A stretch of 64,000 nucleotides of DNA from Vibrio fluminensis (GTDB taxonomy: Bacteria > Pseudomonadota > Gammaproteobacteria > Enterobacterales > Vibrionaceae), in NCBI RefSeq assembly GCF_015278125.1, contig NZ_JADILO010000004.1, positions 62,001-126,000 on the forward strand. The letters are read 5' to 3'. Below are positions 17,521 to 25,580 of this stretch, piece after piece. Numbering within the stretch: the first letter of the stretch is position 1; every line of letters begins with the position of its first letter. The notes beneath the pieces are model-generated. The model was not told where the DNA came from, made no database searches, and saw only the letters and a list, made by a program, of their open reading frames with translations. Both the position numbers and the translations under genes were made by a program.

Positions 17521-17679
17521 AAAAAAAAACCACACAAAACTGTGTGGTCGGAATGTATAAAGCAATTAACTCACGCCAATTGAAAATAATCAGTTTCCTG
17601 ATTAGGAGAAAGTAAAGTCAGCCTTCAAAAGGAAGTGTCATCTTGCTCAACTGTTAGTGCAAGCACTAACTAGATGACA
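17521..17679 (-). ncRNA. Candidate FNR-controlled small RNA, about 159 nt
   Basis: A complete transcription unit without a protein frame. Promoter: -10 TATAGT at 17691-17686, start near 17679, FNR-like site upstream. RNA: an 8-bp outer stem TGTCATCT/AGATGACA (17672-17679 with 17636-17643) encloses a perfect GTTAGTG-CTTG-CACTAAC hairpin. Then comes a small CTTC/GAAG hairpin, a UC-rich single-stranded stretch with TTTCTCCT, an AATCAG-GAAA-CTGATT tetraloop hairpin, and a terminator of ACCACACA-GTTT-TGTGTGGT plus nine T. An exposed anti-Shine-Dalgarno-like seed and a strong terminator are typical of Hfq-dependent RNAs. It may correspond to FnrS in role, but I cannot show homology. Confidence 0.7.
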
Positions 17680-17712
17680 AGATGTACTATAACCGCTCAG
17701 TTGTGATGTTTT

Positions 17713-17726
17713 TTGAAATAGATCAA
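17713..17726 (-). promoter_or_regulatory. FNR-like site of the small RNA promoter
   Basis: On the minus strand TTGAT-CTAT-TTCAA matches the FNR consensus TTGAT-N4-ATCAA with one mismatch. Its centre (17719.5) is about 40.5 bp upstream of the inferred start at 17679, close to the -41.5 of class II FNR promoters. The hexamer at the expected -35 is poor, as in activator-dependent promoters. Confidence 0.6.
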
Positions 17727-17890
17727 TTTTTATTGCGATTTATGGCTCTACGACTTAGGTAATCGTTTTCTGATGGCAAAACACGCCAATTTATGACGAT
17801 TTCATTACAAAATTGCGTAATTTACAGACCATTTGTGCAAACAAAATGTGGCTTTAATCACACCAGATAACTGGCAATGGGAGGCTTTTC

Positions 17891-18454
17891 GTGGCCATCT
17901 TAGATTTTTTTGGAAAGAAAAAGTCCAAACGTCCGGTCGACTCTGATATGGACAGACAAAGAAAATATGAAGCACTCGTCCGAGCGTACCATCGCGATCT
18001 TTATCGTTACGCCTATTGGCTATGTAAAGATCCGACGATTGCAGAAGACTTAGTGCAAGAAACGTGCTTACGGGCATGGAAGTCACTCGACAGTTTGCAA
18101 GATGATAAAGCGGCCAAATCTTGGCTAATCACCATTTTGCGTCGAGAGAATGCCCGACGTTTTGAGCGAAAACAGTTTGATTTGGTCGATATTGATGATC
18201 ACGCCAATGAAGCGCGCGTCAATGATGATTCGCATCACCAGTCAGAGTGGATTCACAATCAAATCATGAAGCTCGAAGTCGACTATCGCGAGCCGCTGTT
18301 TTTACAAGTAGTAGGTGGATTTAGCGGCGATGAGATTGGTGAAATTTTAGAGTTGAACAAAAATACCGTGATGACGCGGTTATTTAGAGCAAGGAACCAA
18401 CTAAAAGAGATGTTGGAGTCCGAGGATAAACATAAAGGAGCGCACAATGGATGA
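17891..18454 (+). CDS. ECF-type RNA polymerase sigma factor
   Basis: 187 residues starting at a GTG that has GGGAGG six bases upstream. Sigma region 2 (Y-H-R-D-L-Y-R-Y-A-Y-W-L-C-K-D and A-E-D-L-V-Q-E-T-C-L-R-A-W) and region 4 (Y-R-E-P-L-F-L-Q-V-V, then N-T-V-M-T-R-L-F-R-A-R) are clear. The first 20 residues are a basic extension. It overlaps by 8 bp the DUF3379 gene that follows, so the pair is translationally coupled and DUF3379 is the likely anti-sigma factor. The position between fadIJ and two fadL genes suggests a link to the envelope or fatty acids. The inducing signal is unknown. Confidence 0.92.
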   Translation: MAILDFFGKKKSKRPVDSDMDRQRKYEALVRAYHRDLYRYAYWLCKDPTIAEDLVQETCLRAWKSLDSLQDDKAAKSWLITILRRENARRFERKQFDLVDIDDHANEARVNDDSHHQSEWIHNQIMKLEVDYREPLFLQVVGGFSGDEIGEILELNKNTVMTRLFRARNQLKEMLESEDKHKGAHNG

Positions 18455-19178
18455 GTTAGAATTCCGTCGTCGTATTATGTCTGATCCCAAAGAACGGGAC
18501 AGTGACATTCTCGATGCGATGCGTACCAATGACAATAACAGCAAGTTTGCCGACGAACTCTTAGATCTCGACAGCCGCATTGCTAAGGCCATGAATGTTG
18601 AAGTACCTGAAGATCTCGCTGACCGAATTTTGTTTAATCAAAGCTCACGCAATCAGAACAATGTGGTGAGACCAAACTTTATCAAACGTAGCATGGCGAT
18701 GGCTGCTTCAGTCGCGTTTGTAGTCGGTTTACTGGTTGGACAAATCAACTGGGGTAATATTGTTGTCGCGCCAGCACAAGCCAGTATCGCCGAAACGGCG
18801 ATCGAACATGTGATGGCCGAGAAGCCATTTATTGCCAACTTAGATGAGAAGGTCGACACCGCACAGATCAACGCGAAGATGGCCCCTTTTACTCATGAGC
18901 TGAGTAAACAGTTTCCTTACCATGTTTATTACCTTAACCATTGTGGGTTTGGTGAAGCTAATGCACTGCACATGGTGTTTGAAGGTGAGAAAGGTAAAGT
19001 CACTTTGTTTATGACCAGCATGCCTTCTGATGGCGTGGTCGATTTCCAAAAACAAGGCATGGATGGCGTGGTTGAACCCGTTGGCAACAACAGTATTGTG
19101 ATTGTGGGTGAGAAAGGCGAAAACGTTACTAAAATCGCCGATTCAATCAAACAACTTATCAAACCAGTTGCTATCTAA
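18447..19178 (+). CDS. DUF3379 membrane protein, probable anti-sigma factor
   Basis: 243 residues. Residues 1-80 are acidic and polar (cytoplasmic), a single membrane helix lies near residues 84-102 (A-A-S-V-A-F-V-V-G-L-L-V-G), and the rest is probably periplasmic. Overlap with the preceding ECF sigma gene and this topology are those of anti-sigma factors such as RseA, though no sequence similarity to RseA is seen. The C-terminal part (residues 130-240) is folded-looking and contains L-N-H-C-G-F-G. The start ATG at 18447 has AAGGAG upstream. Function as an anti-sigma factor is inferred. Confidence 0.8.
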   Translation: MDELEFRRRIMSDPKERDSDILDAMRTNDNNSKFADELLDLDSRIAKAMNVEVPEDLADRILFNQSSRNQNNVVRPNFIKRSMAMAASVAFVVGLLVGQINWGNIVVAPAQASIAETAIEHVMAEKPFIANLDEKVDTAQINAKMAPFTHELSKQFPYHVYYLNHCGFGEANALHMVFEGEKGKVTLFMTSMPSDGVVDFQKQGMDGVVEPVGNNSIVIVGEKGENVTKIADSIKQLIKPVAI

Positions 19179-19184
19179 CTGAAT

Positions 19185-19215
19185 GAGCTTCGATAATCCA
19201 TCGAGGCTCTTTTTT
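19185..19215 (+). terminator. Terminator after the sigma/DUF3379 operon
   Basis: GAGCTTCGAT, an AATCC loop and ATCGAGGCTC followed by TTTTTT, starting six bases after the stop codon; the stem has one G-T pair. Confidence 0.85.
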
Positions 19216-19311
19216 CACCTTAAAATTAGAGCATAAACTCTAAAAAGACGACTTTTACAGCATTTTCCTGCCTGATCACCGATATTTCCGCAATTTTATC
19301 ATCAAATTAGA

Positions 19312-19328
19312 CAATGGTCGGATTTCTA
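19312..19328 (+). promoter_or_regulatory. Degenerate FadR-like site upstream of the first fadL
   Basis: TGGTCGGA matches eight of the ten core positions TGGTCNGACC and lies about 95 bp before the fadL start, next to a TATATTC/TATACT AT-rich promoter-like stretch. One degenerate match only. Confidence 0.35.
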
Positions 19329-19417
19329 TATTCTATACTTCAGCTTAGGATCAGCCCCAACTGAGCAAAAGCTCAAAAACAGCGCCCATAAGAGGCGACT
19401 AAAAAGGAAAAAGCACA

Positions 19418-20704
19418 ATGAATAAAACGCGTCTGTTTAAAAAGACACTGTTAGCAGTGACCGTTTCAACAGTTACACTAGCATCGCAACAAGCTCTCGC
19501 CGCTGGTTTCCAGCTTAACGCACAATCTGCAACAGGTATCGGCCGTGCATTCGCCGGTGACGCAGTAATTGCTGATAACGCATCAGTAATGGCTCGTAAC
19601 CCTGCTGCAATGGCACTATTTGACAAAATGGAGCTATCACTAGGTTTTGAAAGCATCACTTCAATGATTGAAGTGAAAGATGCTGAATACAAAGGGTTCA
19701 TGGCTCCACAATCGGTAGATGCGAACCAAGATGAAATCGGTGATACTTCAATTGCACCAAATATCCACCTTATTGTCCCTGTTAACGAAAAATTTGCCTG
19801 GGGTGTGAACGCATATTCAAACTTTGGTACGAAGACGGAATTCGATAGCGATTACTCAGCAGCTGAATATGGCGGTGTAACCGATGTTAAGAGCTTTAAT
19901 TTCGGTGTTGCGGGTTCTTACCGTCTGAACGAACAATGGAGCTTTGGTGCAGGCCTAGACCTTATTTATGGTCAAGGCACAATGAAACGCGGAAACCCTG
20001 TACCAGGTTTAATTGGTTCAGTAGATAGCAAGTATGCTCTAAATGTTGATAAGGCAGATGGTTGGGCGTTTGGTTTTAATGTCGGTACGGTTTTTGAACT
20101 TGATGAAAATAACCGCTTTGGTTTAGCTTACCGCTACAGCCCAGAATTTGAAGCTGAAGACGACAAAGGTCAAAAGATCACGCTGCCGCTACCTGATATC
20201 GCCGAATTCTCTGGTTACCACAAAATCGAAGATACTAAATTCGCGGTGCACTACTCTATCCAATATATTGGCTGGAGTTCATTCGACCAAATCGAATTCC
20301 GTAACCTTGACGCATCTGCGTCACCTATAGGTTTCTTACCAGGGTCTACAGGTTCTTATGACAAAGATTATAAGTGGCAAGATGGCTGGCACTATGCCAT
20401 TGGTGGTACTTACTACCTAAATAATGATTGGACGCTACGTGTTGGCTACATGTATGACACCAGTGCACAAGATAGTCTAACTTCTATTTCAGTGCCCGAC
20501 TCTGATCGTCAATGGTTCTCAACTGGTTTCACTTACCATATTGATAGCTCTTCAAACGTAGACTTTGGTTTTACCTACCTAATGGGTGATGACGTTAAAG
20601 TTGATGAATCTATTGAGATTGGCGGAAACCCTGTGACTTCTGTTGCAGCAACAACTCATGCTGACGCTATCCTAGTGGGTCTACAATACAGCCGCAGCTT
20701 CTAA
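19418..20704 (+). CDS. fadL: FadL-family outer-membrane long-chain fatty-acid channel (copy 1)
   Basis: 428 residues. A signal peptide (basic start, hydrophobic core, cut about A-L-A before A-G-F-Q-L) leads to a 14-strand FadL barrel; the N-terminal hatch has G-I-G-R-A-F-A-G-D-A and the R-N-P-A-A-M motif conserved in the family, and the protein ends with an aromatic residue (R-S-F). FadL proteins move long-chain fatty acids and other hydrophobic compounds across the outer membrane. It has its own terminator at 20732. A second homologue lies 373 bp downstream. Confidence 0.93.
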   Translation: MNKTRLFKKTLLAVTVSTVTLASQQALAAGFQLNAQSATGIGRAFAGDAVIADNASVMARNPAAMALFDKMELSLGFESITSMIEVKDAEYKGFMAPQSVDANQDEIGDTSIAPNIHLIVPVNEKFAWGVNAYSNFGTKTEFDSDYSAAEYGGVTDVKSFNFGVAGSYRLNEQWSFGAGLDLIYGQGTMKRGNPVPGLIGSVDSKYALNVDKADGWAFGFNVGTVFELDENNRFGLAYRYSPEFEAEDDKGQKITLPLPDIAEFSGYHKIEDTKFAVHYSIQYIGWSSFDQIEFRNLDASASPIGFLPGSTGSYDKDYKWQDGWHYAIGGTYYLNNDWTLRVGYMYDTSAQDSLTSISVPDSDRQWFSTGFTYHIDSSSNVDFGFTYLMGDDVKVDESIEIGGNPVTSVAATTHADAILVGLQYSRSF

Positions 20705-20731
20705 TCGCTAACGCTAGACTACTAACTTCCG

Positions 20732-20755
20732 AGGGCTGGTTTTCCAGCCCTTTTT
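20732..20755 (+). terminator. Terminator of the first fadL
   Basis: AGGGCTGG, a TTTT loop and CCAGCCCT form an 8-bp stem followed by TTTT, about 28 bp after the stop. Confidence 0.92.
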
Positions 20756-20767
20756 ATTGTCTTGCCC

Positions 20768-20801
20768 TAAATTCCGTATTCCGTATTCCGTAGCGTTCCA
20801 C
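20768..20801. repeat. Short copy of the dispersed repeat with heptamer run
   Basis: Two to three heptamers (ATTCCGT) lead into CCGTAGCGTTCC, the shortest version of the repeat family at 3.9, 11.2-11.5 and 49.6-50.1 kb. The rest of the gap up to the second fadL (20802-21077) is AT-rich leader with no other feature I can support. Confidence 0.7.
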
Positions 20802-21077
20802 TTATTCTCAACTATCCACAGCTTTATAAACTTTCAGCGAACACATAAACACTCTATTTGAGAGTACAGTTGTAAAAATTTCTCGAAATTTAGCAATACA
20901 CGCGTTAGCTGAAATAGGAAGTGGTCATACCACTTTTCTGGTTTTTAATTCCTTTAAGTTTGATTCTTTTAGAATTTAACTCTGAAAATGCTATTTGGTG
21001 TGTTTTTTATTTTTAAAGCTTTTACTCTAAATTTAACATTCACGCTCTCACAAAAAACATATTCAGCGAACATTATA

Positions 21078-22388
21078 ATGAAAACAAACAAGTCTCTCCT
21101 ATCACTTGCAGTGGCATGTGGTTTAATGTCAGCTTCAGCAACTGTTAACGCAGCAGGTTTCCAGTTAGCAGAATACTCAGCAACAGGTCTTGGCCGCGCA
21201 TACGCAGGCGAAGCAGCAATGGCTGATAACGCAAGCTCACAATGGCGTAACCCTGCGCTACTAACCTACCTAGAAGGGACTCAAGTTTCTGTTGGCGCTA
21301 TCTATGTTGACCCGAATATTGATGTAAACGGTGATATTGATGGTTCAAAAGCCCTACCTCTCCCTCCATTAGATGGTTCAAAAGCAAGCTCTAAAGACTT
21401 TGCCAACAGTGCTGTAATCCCAAACTTCTACCTATCACACCGTGTTAACGACCAATTTGCTCTAGGCTTAGCGTTAGGTACAAACTATGGTATGGAAACT
21501 GACCTAGGTAATGATTTCAACGCTTCTCATTTTGGTAATGAAGCAATGATCAAATCAGTAGAAGCTAACCTAAATGCGGCATACAAGCTGAATGAACAAT
21601 TTAGTTTTGGCGCAGGTTTGCGTCTTGTTCACGGTGAAGGACATTTTGGTGCAGTTGCTCCAAAAGAAAGTATCGGTTTAGTAAAACCTGGGGCAACTCT
21701 AAAATATATGGAAGGTGATGACCTTTCATGGGGTTGGCAAGTCGGCACTGTTTGGCAAGTTAATGATACCAACCGCATTGGTTTTGCATATAAATCAGCT
21801 GTTAAATTCAAACTAGAGGGTAATGCCGAGGGATCAGCATTCAATCTTCTAGATCCTAATTTCCATGACACAGGTTCTATGTCGCTTGATCTTCCAGCAA
21901 CAGCAGAAATAGCTTCTTATCATCAGCTAACTGATCAATTTGCTATGCATGCCAGCATTAACTGGACTGACTGGAGCTCATTTGAAAAACTTGTTGCTGA
22001 CCTAGACAACAATCCAAGCTCAGTGATCAAGGAAGAACATTGGAAAGATAACTACCGTTTTGCTCTAGGTGCAACGTACCTAGTTAATCCTAAGCTAACA
22101 CTTCGTTCAGGCATTGCATATGACATGGCTGCGGTAAGTGATAAAAACCGCACTATTACAATTCCTGAAACAGATCGTACATGGTTAAGCATCGGTGCAA
22201 GCTATAAAGCAACGAAACAACTAACTTTAGATGCTGGCTTTACTTACATTATTGCTAAAGACGCTTCTATCAAAGAATCTCGTGGCTATGAATCAGATGA
22301 TGCAGCTCAGAAGTTAGCCGGTGAATTTACGGGCGAAGTATCAGGTAGCATCTGGCTAATTGGTGTACAAGCGAACTACACGTTCTAA
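21078..22388 (+). CDS. fadL: FadL-family outer-membrane channel (copy 2)
   Basis: 436 residues from the ATG at 21078. A frame 30 codons longer exists but the later start gives a standard signal peptide (M-K-T-N-K-S, hydrophobic core, V-N-A-A before G-F-Q-L). The mature N-terminus G-F-Q-L-A-E-Y-S-A-T-G-L-G-R-A-Y-A-G-E-A and the R-N-P-A-L-L motif are as in FadL; the end is N-Y-T-F, a barrel-type aromatic terminus. It is clearly related to copy 1 but diverged along its length, so the two are an old tandem duplication, perhaps with different ligands. Confidence 0.93.
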   Translation: MKTNKSLLSLAVACGLMSASATVNAAGFQLAEYSATGLGRAYAGEAAMADNASSQWRNPALLTYLEGTQVSVGAIYVDPNIDVNGDIDGSKALPLPPLDGSKASSKDFANSAVIPNFYLSHRVNDQFALGLALGTNYGMETDLGNDFNASHFGNEAMIKSVEANLNAAYKLNEQFSFGAGLRLVHGEGHFGAVAPKESIGLVKPGATLKYMEGDDLSWGWQVGTVWQVNDTNRIGFAYKSAVKFKLEGNAEGSAFNLLDPNFHDTGSMSLDLPATAEIASYHQLTDQFAMHASINWTDWSSFEKLVADLDNNPSSVIKEEHWKDNYRFALGATYLVNPKLTLRSGIAYDMAAVSDKNRTITIPETDRTWLSIGASYKATKQLTLDAGFTYIIAKDASIKESRGYESDDAAQKLAGEFTGEVSGSIWLIGVQANYTF

Positions 22389-22432
22389 TCTAAGCATTAG
22401 ACTTTAGTCAAATTAACCGACTAACCGATAGC

Positions 22433-22461
22433 AAAAAGGCTTGGATTACCAAGCCTTTTTT
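22433..22461. terminator. Bidirectional terminator, second fadL / mlaA
   Basis: AAAAAGGCTTGG, an ATTA loop and CCAAGCCTTTTTT lie between the convergent fadL and mlaA genes and can terminate both. Confidence 0.92.
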
Positions 22462-22487
22462 GTATTTGTTATTTCGATTAAACCGAT

Positions 22488-23252
22488 TTAGAACTCGTCC
22501 AGATACTCATCAAGGTACGCTTCTTCATCGTGATCGATCTCTTCTTGCTCTGTTTCTATTTCCGCTTTGAAGTCTTGATGCTGAATATAAACGTCGCGAG
22601 TTAATGCGTATGGATCTGGCGAGTTTTCTAGCATCGCTTCTTGGTTGACCAGCGCAGCACGTGTTTCCATCCCTTCCAAAGCCCATTTACCTAAACCAGC
22701 CCAGAAGTTAAGTAGTGAAAGCGGCACATACATGCTATCAGCAAAATCAGCCGTTTCTCGCACTGTCCACGGACCATAGCCCGGTACCATTACATAAGGC
22801 CCGTTGCCAACACCATAATGACCAATCGCGTCACCTAGAGCTTTCGCATTGTGATCGGTAATGCCAGCATCAGAAGCGATATCAATAAAGCCAAGTAGAC
22901 CAAATGTGGTGTTAATCCAAAAACGGTTGAAGTGGTCTAATGCTTTACCGCCATTACCCATGATTAAGTTGTTAATCATACTTGATGGCTCATCAAGGTT
23001 GGCAAGAAAGTTTGAAATACCCGTTCTTACCGGCTGTGGCGTATACCCCACATAAGCAAGAGAGACAGGACGGACAATGTAAGGATCGAGATAATCGTAG
23101 TTAACATCCCACATTACGCGGTTAAAGCTTTCAAAAGGATCGCTAACGTTAGAGACACTCGTTTCAGACTCATCATCAGGCGCACTAGAGCAGCCTGCTA
23201 ACAACAGCAGTGATAAAAGCGATGTCCATACCTTAGGCTTAAGGCTCTTCAT
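22488..23252 (-). CDS. mlaA: MlaA (VacJ) outer-membrane lipoprotein
   Basis: 254 residues with a lipoprotein signal: hydrophobic core and L-L-A-G-C, lipidated Cys21. The body carries VacJ family motifs F-E-S-F-N-R-V-M-W, R-F-W-I-N-T-T-F-G-L-L-G-F-I-D and G-P-Y-V-M-V-P-G-Y-G-P. MlaA removes mislocalised phospholipids from the outer leaflet of the outer membrane and passes them to MlaC. The acidic C-terminal tail (D-H-D-E-E-A-Y-L-D-E) is unremarkable. It is monocistronic and lies apart from mlaBCDEF, as usual. Confidence 0.95.
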   Translation of the reverse strand: MKSLKPKVWTSLLSLLLLAGCSSAPDDESETSVSNVSDPFESFNRVMWDVNYDYLDPYIVRPVSLAYVGYTPQPVRTGISNFLANLDEPSSMINNLIMGNGGKALDHFNRFWINTTFGLLGFIDIASDAGITDHNAKALGDAIGHYGVGNGPYVMVPGYGPWTVRETADFADSMYVPLSLLNFWAGLGKWALEGMETRAALVNQEAMLENSPDPYALTRDVYIQHQDFKAEIETEQEEIDHDEEAYLDEYLDEF

Positions 23253-23267
23253 TATAATTATTCCATG

Positions 23268-23293
23268 AAAAAAGGCCGGTGAATGACCGGCCT
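23268..23293 (-). terminator. Terminator of the ccm operon
   Basis: On the minus strand AGGCCGGT, a short loop and ACCGGCCT form an 8-bp GC-rich stem followed by TTTTTT, about 40 bp after the ccmI stop and just upstream of mlaA. Confidence 0.9.
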
Positions 23294-23332
23294 AGTTTAC
23301 TTAGTTTTGCTGCGTATTAACACTATTGCTTA

Positions 23333-24550
23333 TCAATACTGTTTATCGACCACAACATCAACCGCTTCGCCCATTTTAGCGGCTGGACTTTCGCCGTACC
23401 AGTCGCCATCTTTGGTCGCCACGTTGCCGTCGTTATCGACGCGTACACGTACCATGTAGTCTTCAAGTTGCGATAACTTTTGCCCTTGCATCATACTGTT
23501 ACCATCATCAAGCACCACAGTACGAGGGAATGTACCCAATGGGTAGCGCGCTGCTGCGACTGGCATTGGAGAACCATCTGCGTTATGTACTGAGACAATC
23601 AGCGCCGCATTTGGATTCGCGTTAACCTGTTCACCAAGATCGATGGTCACTGACACTGATTTACCATTCGCACCTGTCACGCCCAGCTGTTTTTGAGCAT
23701 TTTCAATACTGCGACTTAGCATTTCATAACGCTCGTCTTGTGGACCAATCATCTGCTGCATGATGCTCCAGTAACGGATTGCCGCGGCAAAATCTTTACG
23801 CTCGTAAGCATCAAATGCCAATAGCGAGAACACGCGTACATCCATAAAGTTACGCTGCACTAGCTTACCCAGTGTTGAGCGCGCAGTATCTTGGTCAACT
23901 TCGTCTTGCGATAGCATCAGTGCCTGAGCTAAACCCAGCATGATGTCTGGGTCGTCCGATTTCAGACGATACGCTTTGTTCATCGCACCAATGGCAGTAT
24001 CGATATCGCGATTTGCCAGAGCAATACGACCTAACAACAACCAGCCGGTCGCATCGCTTGGTTCGTAATGAAGACGAGTACGTAGCGCCAGCGTCAGATC
24101 CTGCATTTCATCATCGCTTAGCGCAGCACCTTCTGGTGACATTAACTTCTTAGACAACGCAGGTAGATTAGACGTCACTTGCTGCCACTGCTGAACATCA
24201 TCTGCGGCACCAAATTTAGCGTATAGACCGTAACTCAAAGCAACCGTAAGCAGCACAGACGGAATAATCACTGCCCAAGGGTTGAGCTGTGCGCTCTCTT
24301 CTTGCTGGTTGTCGGTAGGAATGTCATCCAGTAGCGATTGTTTAAGATCATCAATCAACTCTTGCTGGTTAACCACCAAGCCTTCTTCGTCTTCTTCTTT
24401 AAGTTCAGAAAGACGGTCTTTATACAGCGCTTTGTTGAGTTCATCGCGCAGCGCAGCGTCGTTGTTCTCTTTCTTTTTCACAAAAGGCAGAGCGATAAAC
24501 ACCGCACTTATCGCGATAAGAACGATTGAAGCAATCCAAAATAGAGTCAT
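23333..24550 (-). CDS. ccmI: Cytochrome c maturation protein CcmI
   Basis: 405 residues. Two N-terminal membrane helices (residues about 3-22 and 92-112) flank a charged cytoplasmic loop; the periplasmic part contains TPR-like repeats (W-L-L-L-G-R-I-A-L-A-N-R-D, then Y-R-L-K-S-D-D-P-D-I-M-L-G-L-A-Q-A) and a beta-rich C-terminal domain. CcmI holds apocytochrome c for haem ligation with CcmFH. Last gene of the ccm operon; its start overlaps the ccmH stop by one base (TAATG). In E. coli this function is fused to CcmH; here it is separate. Confidence 0.92.
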   Translation of the reverse strand: MTLFWIASIVLIAISAVFIALPFVKKKENNDAALRDELNKALYKDRLSELKEEDEEGLVVNQQELIDDLKQSLLDDIPTDNQQEESAQLNPWAVIIPSVLLTVALSYGLYAKFGAADDVQQWQQVTSNLPALSKKLMSPEGAALSDDEMQDLTLALRTRLHYEPSDATGWLLLGRIALANRDIDTAIGAMNKAYRLKSDDPDIMLGLAQALMLSQDEVDQDTARSTLGKLVQRNFMDVRVFSLLAFDAYERKDFAAAIRYWSIMQQMIGPQDERYEMLSRSIENAQKQLGVTGANGKSVSVTIDLGEQVNANPNAALIVSVHNADGSPMPVAAARYPLGTFPRTVVLDDGNSMMQGQKLSQLEDYMVRVRVDNDGNVATKDGDWYGESPAAKMGEAVDVVVDKQY

Positions 24551-25029
24551 TACTGCTTATCTCCGTCGTTCTTCTCTTCATCGAGTAGCGCTTTTAGACG
24601 CTGTTCTTTATCTTGATCCCATTTGTCGTCTTTCGCGACCTGTTTGCTCTTGCGGCTACGCACAACAATCACGCCAAAGCCAAGCAGTACCACAGCCAGC
24701 GGGCCTAACCAAAGAATCGAAGTCGCGAGTGTAAATGGCGGATTGTAAGTCACGAAATTACCGTAGCGAGCAATCATGTAATCAACGATTTCGTTTTTTG
24801 ATTTACCTTCTTTGGTCATCTCGTACACTTTATGACGCAGATCTTGTGCCAGTTCAGCGTTTGAATCGGCAATGGTGTTGTTCTGACATTTCGGACAGCG
24901 CAACGTATTACCAAGCTCTTTAAACTGCTGCTCTTGCTGCAGCGTTTCAAACTCGTACACCTCGATGGTGGCATGTGCCGCCATCGAAAATGTCATTGCT
25001 GCGAATAATGCAATAATCCACTTTTTCAT
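24550..25029 (-). CDS. ccmH: Cytochrome c maturation thiol oxidoreductase CcmH
   Basis: 159 residues: signal peptide, then L-R-C-P-K-C-Q with the redox cysteines at 45 and 48, a three-helix domain, and a membrane anchor around residues 104-123. CcmH reduces the haem-binding cysteines of apocytochrome c together with CcmG. Single-base TAATG overlaps join it to ccmG upstream and ccmI downstream. Confidence 0.95.
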   Translation of the reverse strand: MKKWIIALFAAMTFSMAAHATIEVYEFETLQQEQQFKELGNTLRCPKCQNNTIADSNAELAQDLRHKVYEMTKEGKSKNEIVDYMIARYGNFVTYNPPFTLATSILWLGPLAVVLLGFGVIVVRSRKSKQVAKDDKWDQDKEQRLKALLDEEKNDGDKQ

Positions 25030-25580
25030 TATTTCGCCTCCGCTACCATTTCACGATACATTGGCTCAAGCTTCTCTTTCCAGTTACGTGGGTTTACATC
25101 CCCCACATGACGATAGCGGATGATGCCGTTAGCGTCGATCAAGAAAGTTTCAGGTGCGCCATAAACGCCCAAATCAAGACCCAACATACCATTGCCATCG
25201 AATAGGCTGATCAGGTATGGGTTACCTAGATCGTTTAGCCAACCAACTGCTTTGTCACGTTGGTCTTTGTAGTTAAGACCTATAATTTTTACGCCTTCGT
25301 TCGCCAGTTCATTTAAGTACTGATGCTCGGCATAACAGGTTGGACACCAAGTTGCCCAAACGTTCAGCAGCAGCGGCTCACCTTTGAAGATCGCTTGATC
25401 GTAAAGTTTGCCTGGTTCCGCCAAATCTTCTAAACGGAACTCTGGGACATGCTTACCCACCAACACTGACTCGAGTTTGGTTGGGTCGTCACCTTCAGAG
25501 TTACGTACAAGCTGAGTCATAAATACTGCCACTAGACCGAGAAATATCACTAGTGGAATAAACAAAAGTTTCTTGTTCAT
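25029..25580 (-). CDS. ccmG: Thiol:disulfide interchange protein CcmG (DsbE)
   Basis: 183 residues. An N-terminal membrane anchor (residues 5-24) is followed by a periplasmic thioredoxin fold with W-C-P-T-C (Cys79, Cys82) and the cis-proline G-V-Y-G-A-P-E-T-F-L-I-D motif of the DsbE family. It keeps apocytochrome c or CcmH reduced. It overlaps ccmH by one base and directly follows ccmF. Confidence 0.95.
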   Translation of the reverse strand: MNKKLLFIPLVIFLGLVAVFMTQLVRNSEGDDPTKLESVLVGKHVPEFRLEDLAEPGKLYDQAIFKGEPLLLNVWATWCPTCYAEHQYLNELANEGVKIIGLNYKDQRDKAVGWLNDLGNPYLISLFDGNGMLGLDLGVYGAPETFLIDANGIIRYRHVGDVNPRNWKEKLEPMYREMVAEAK

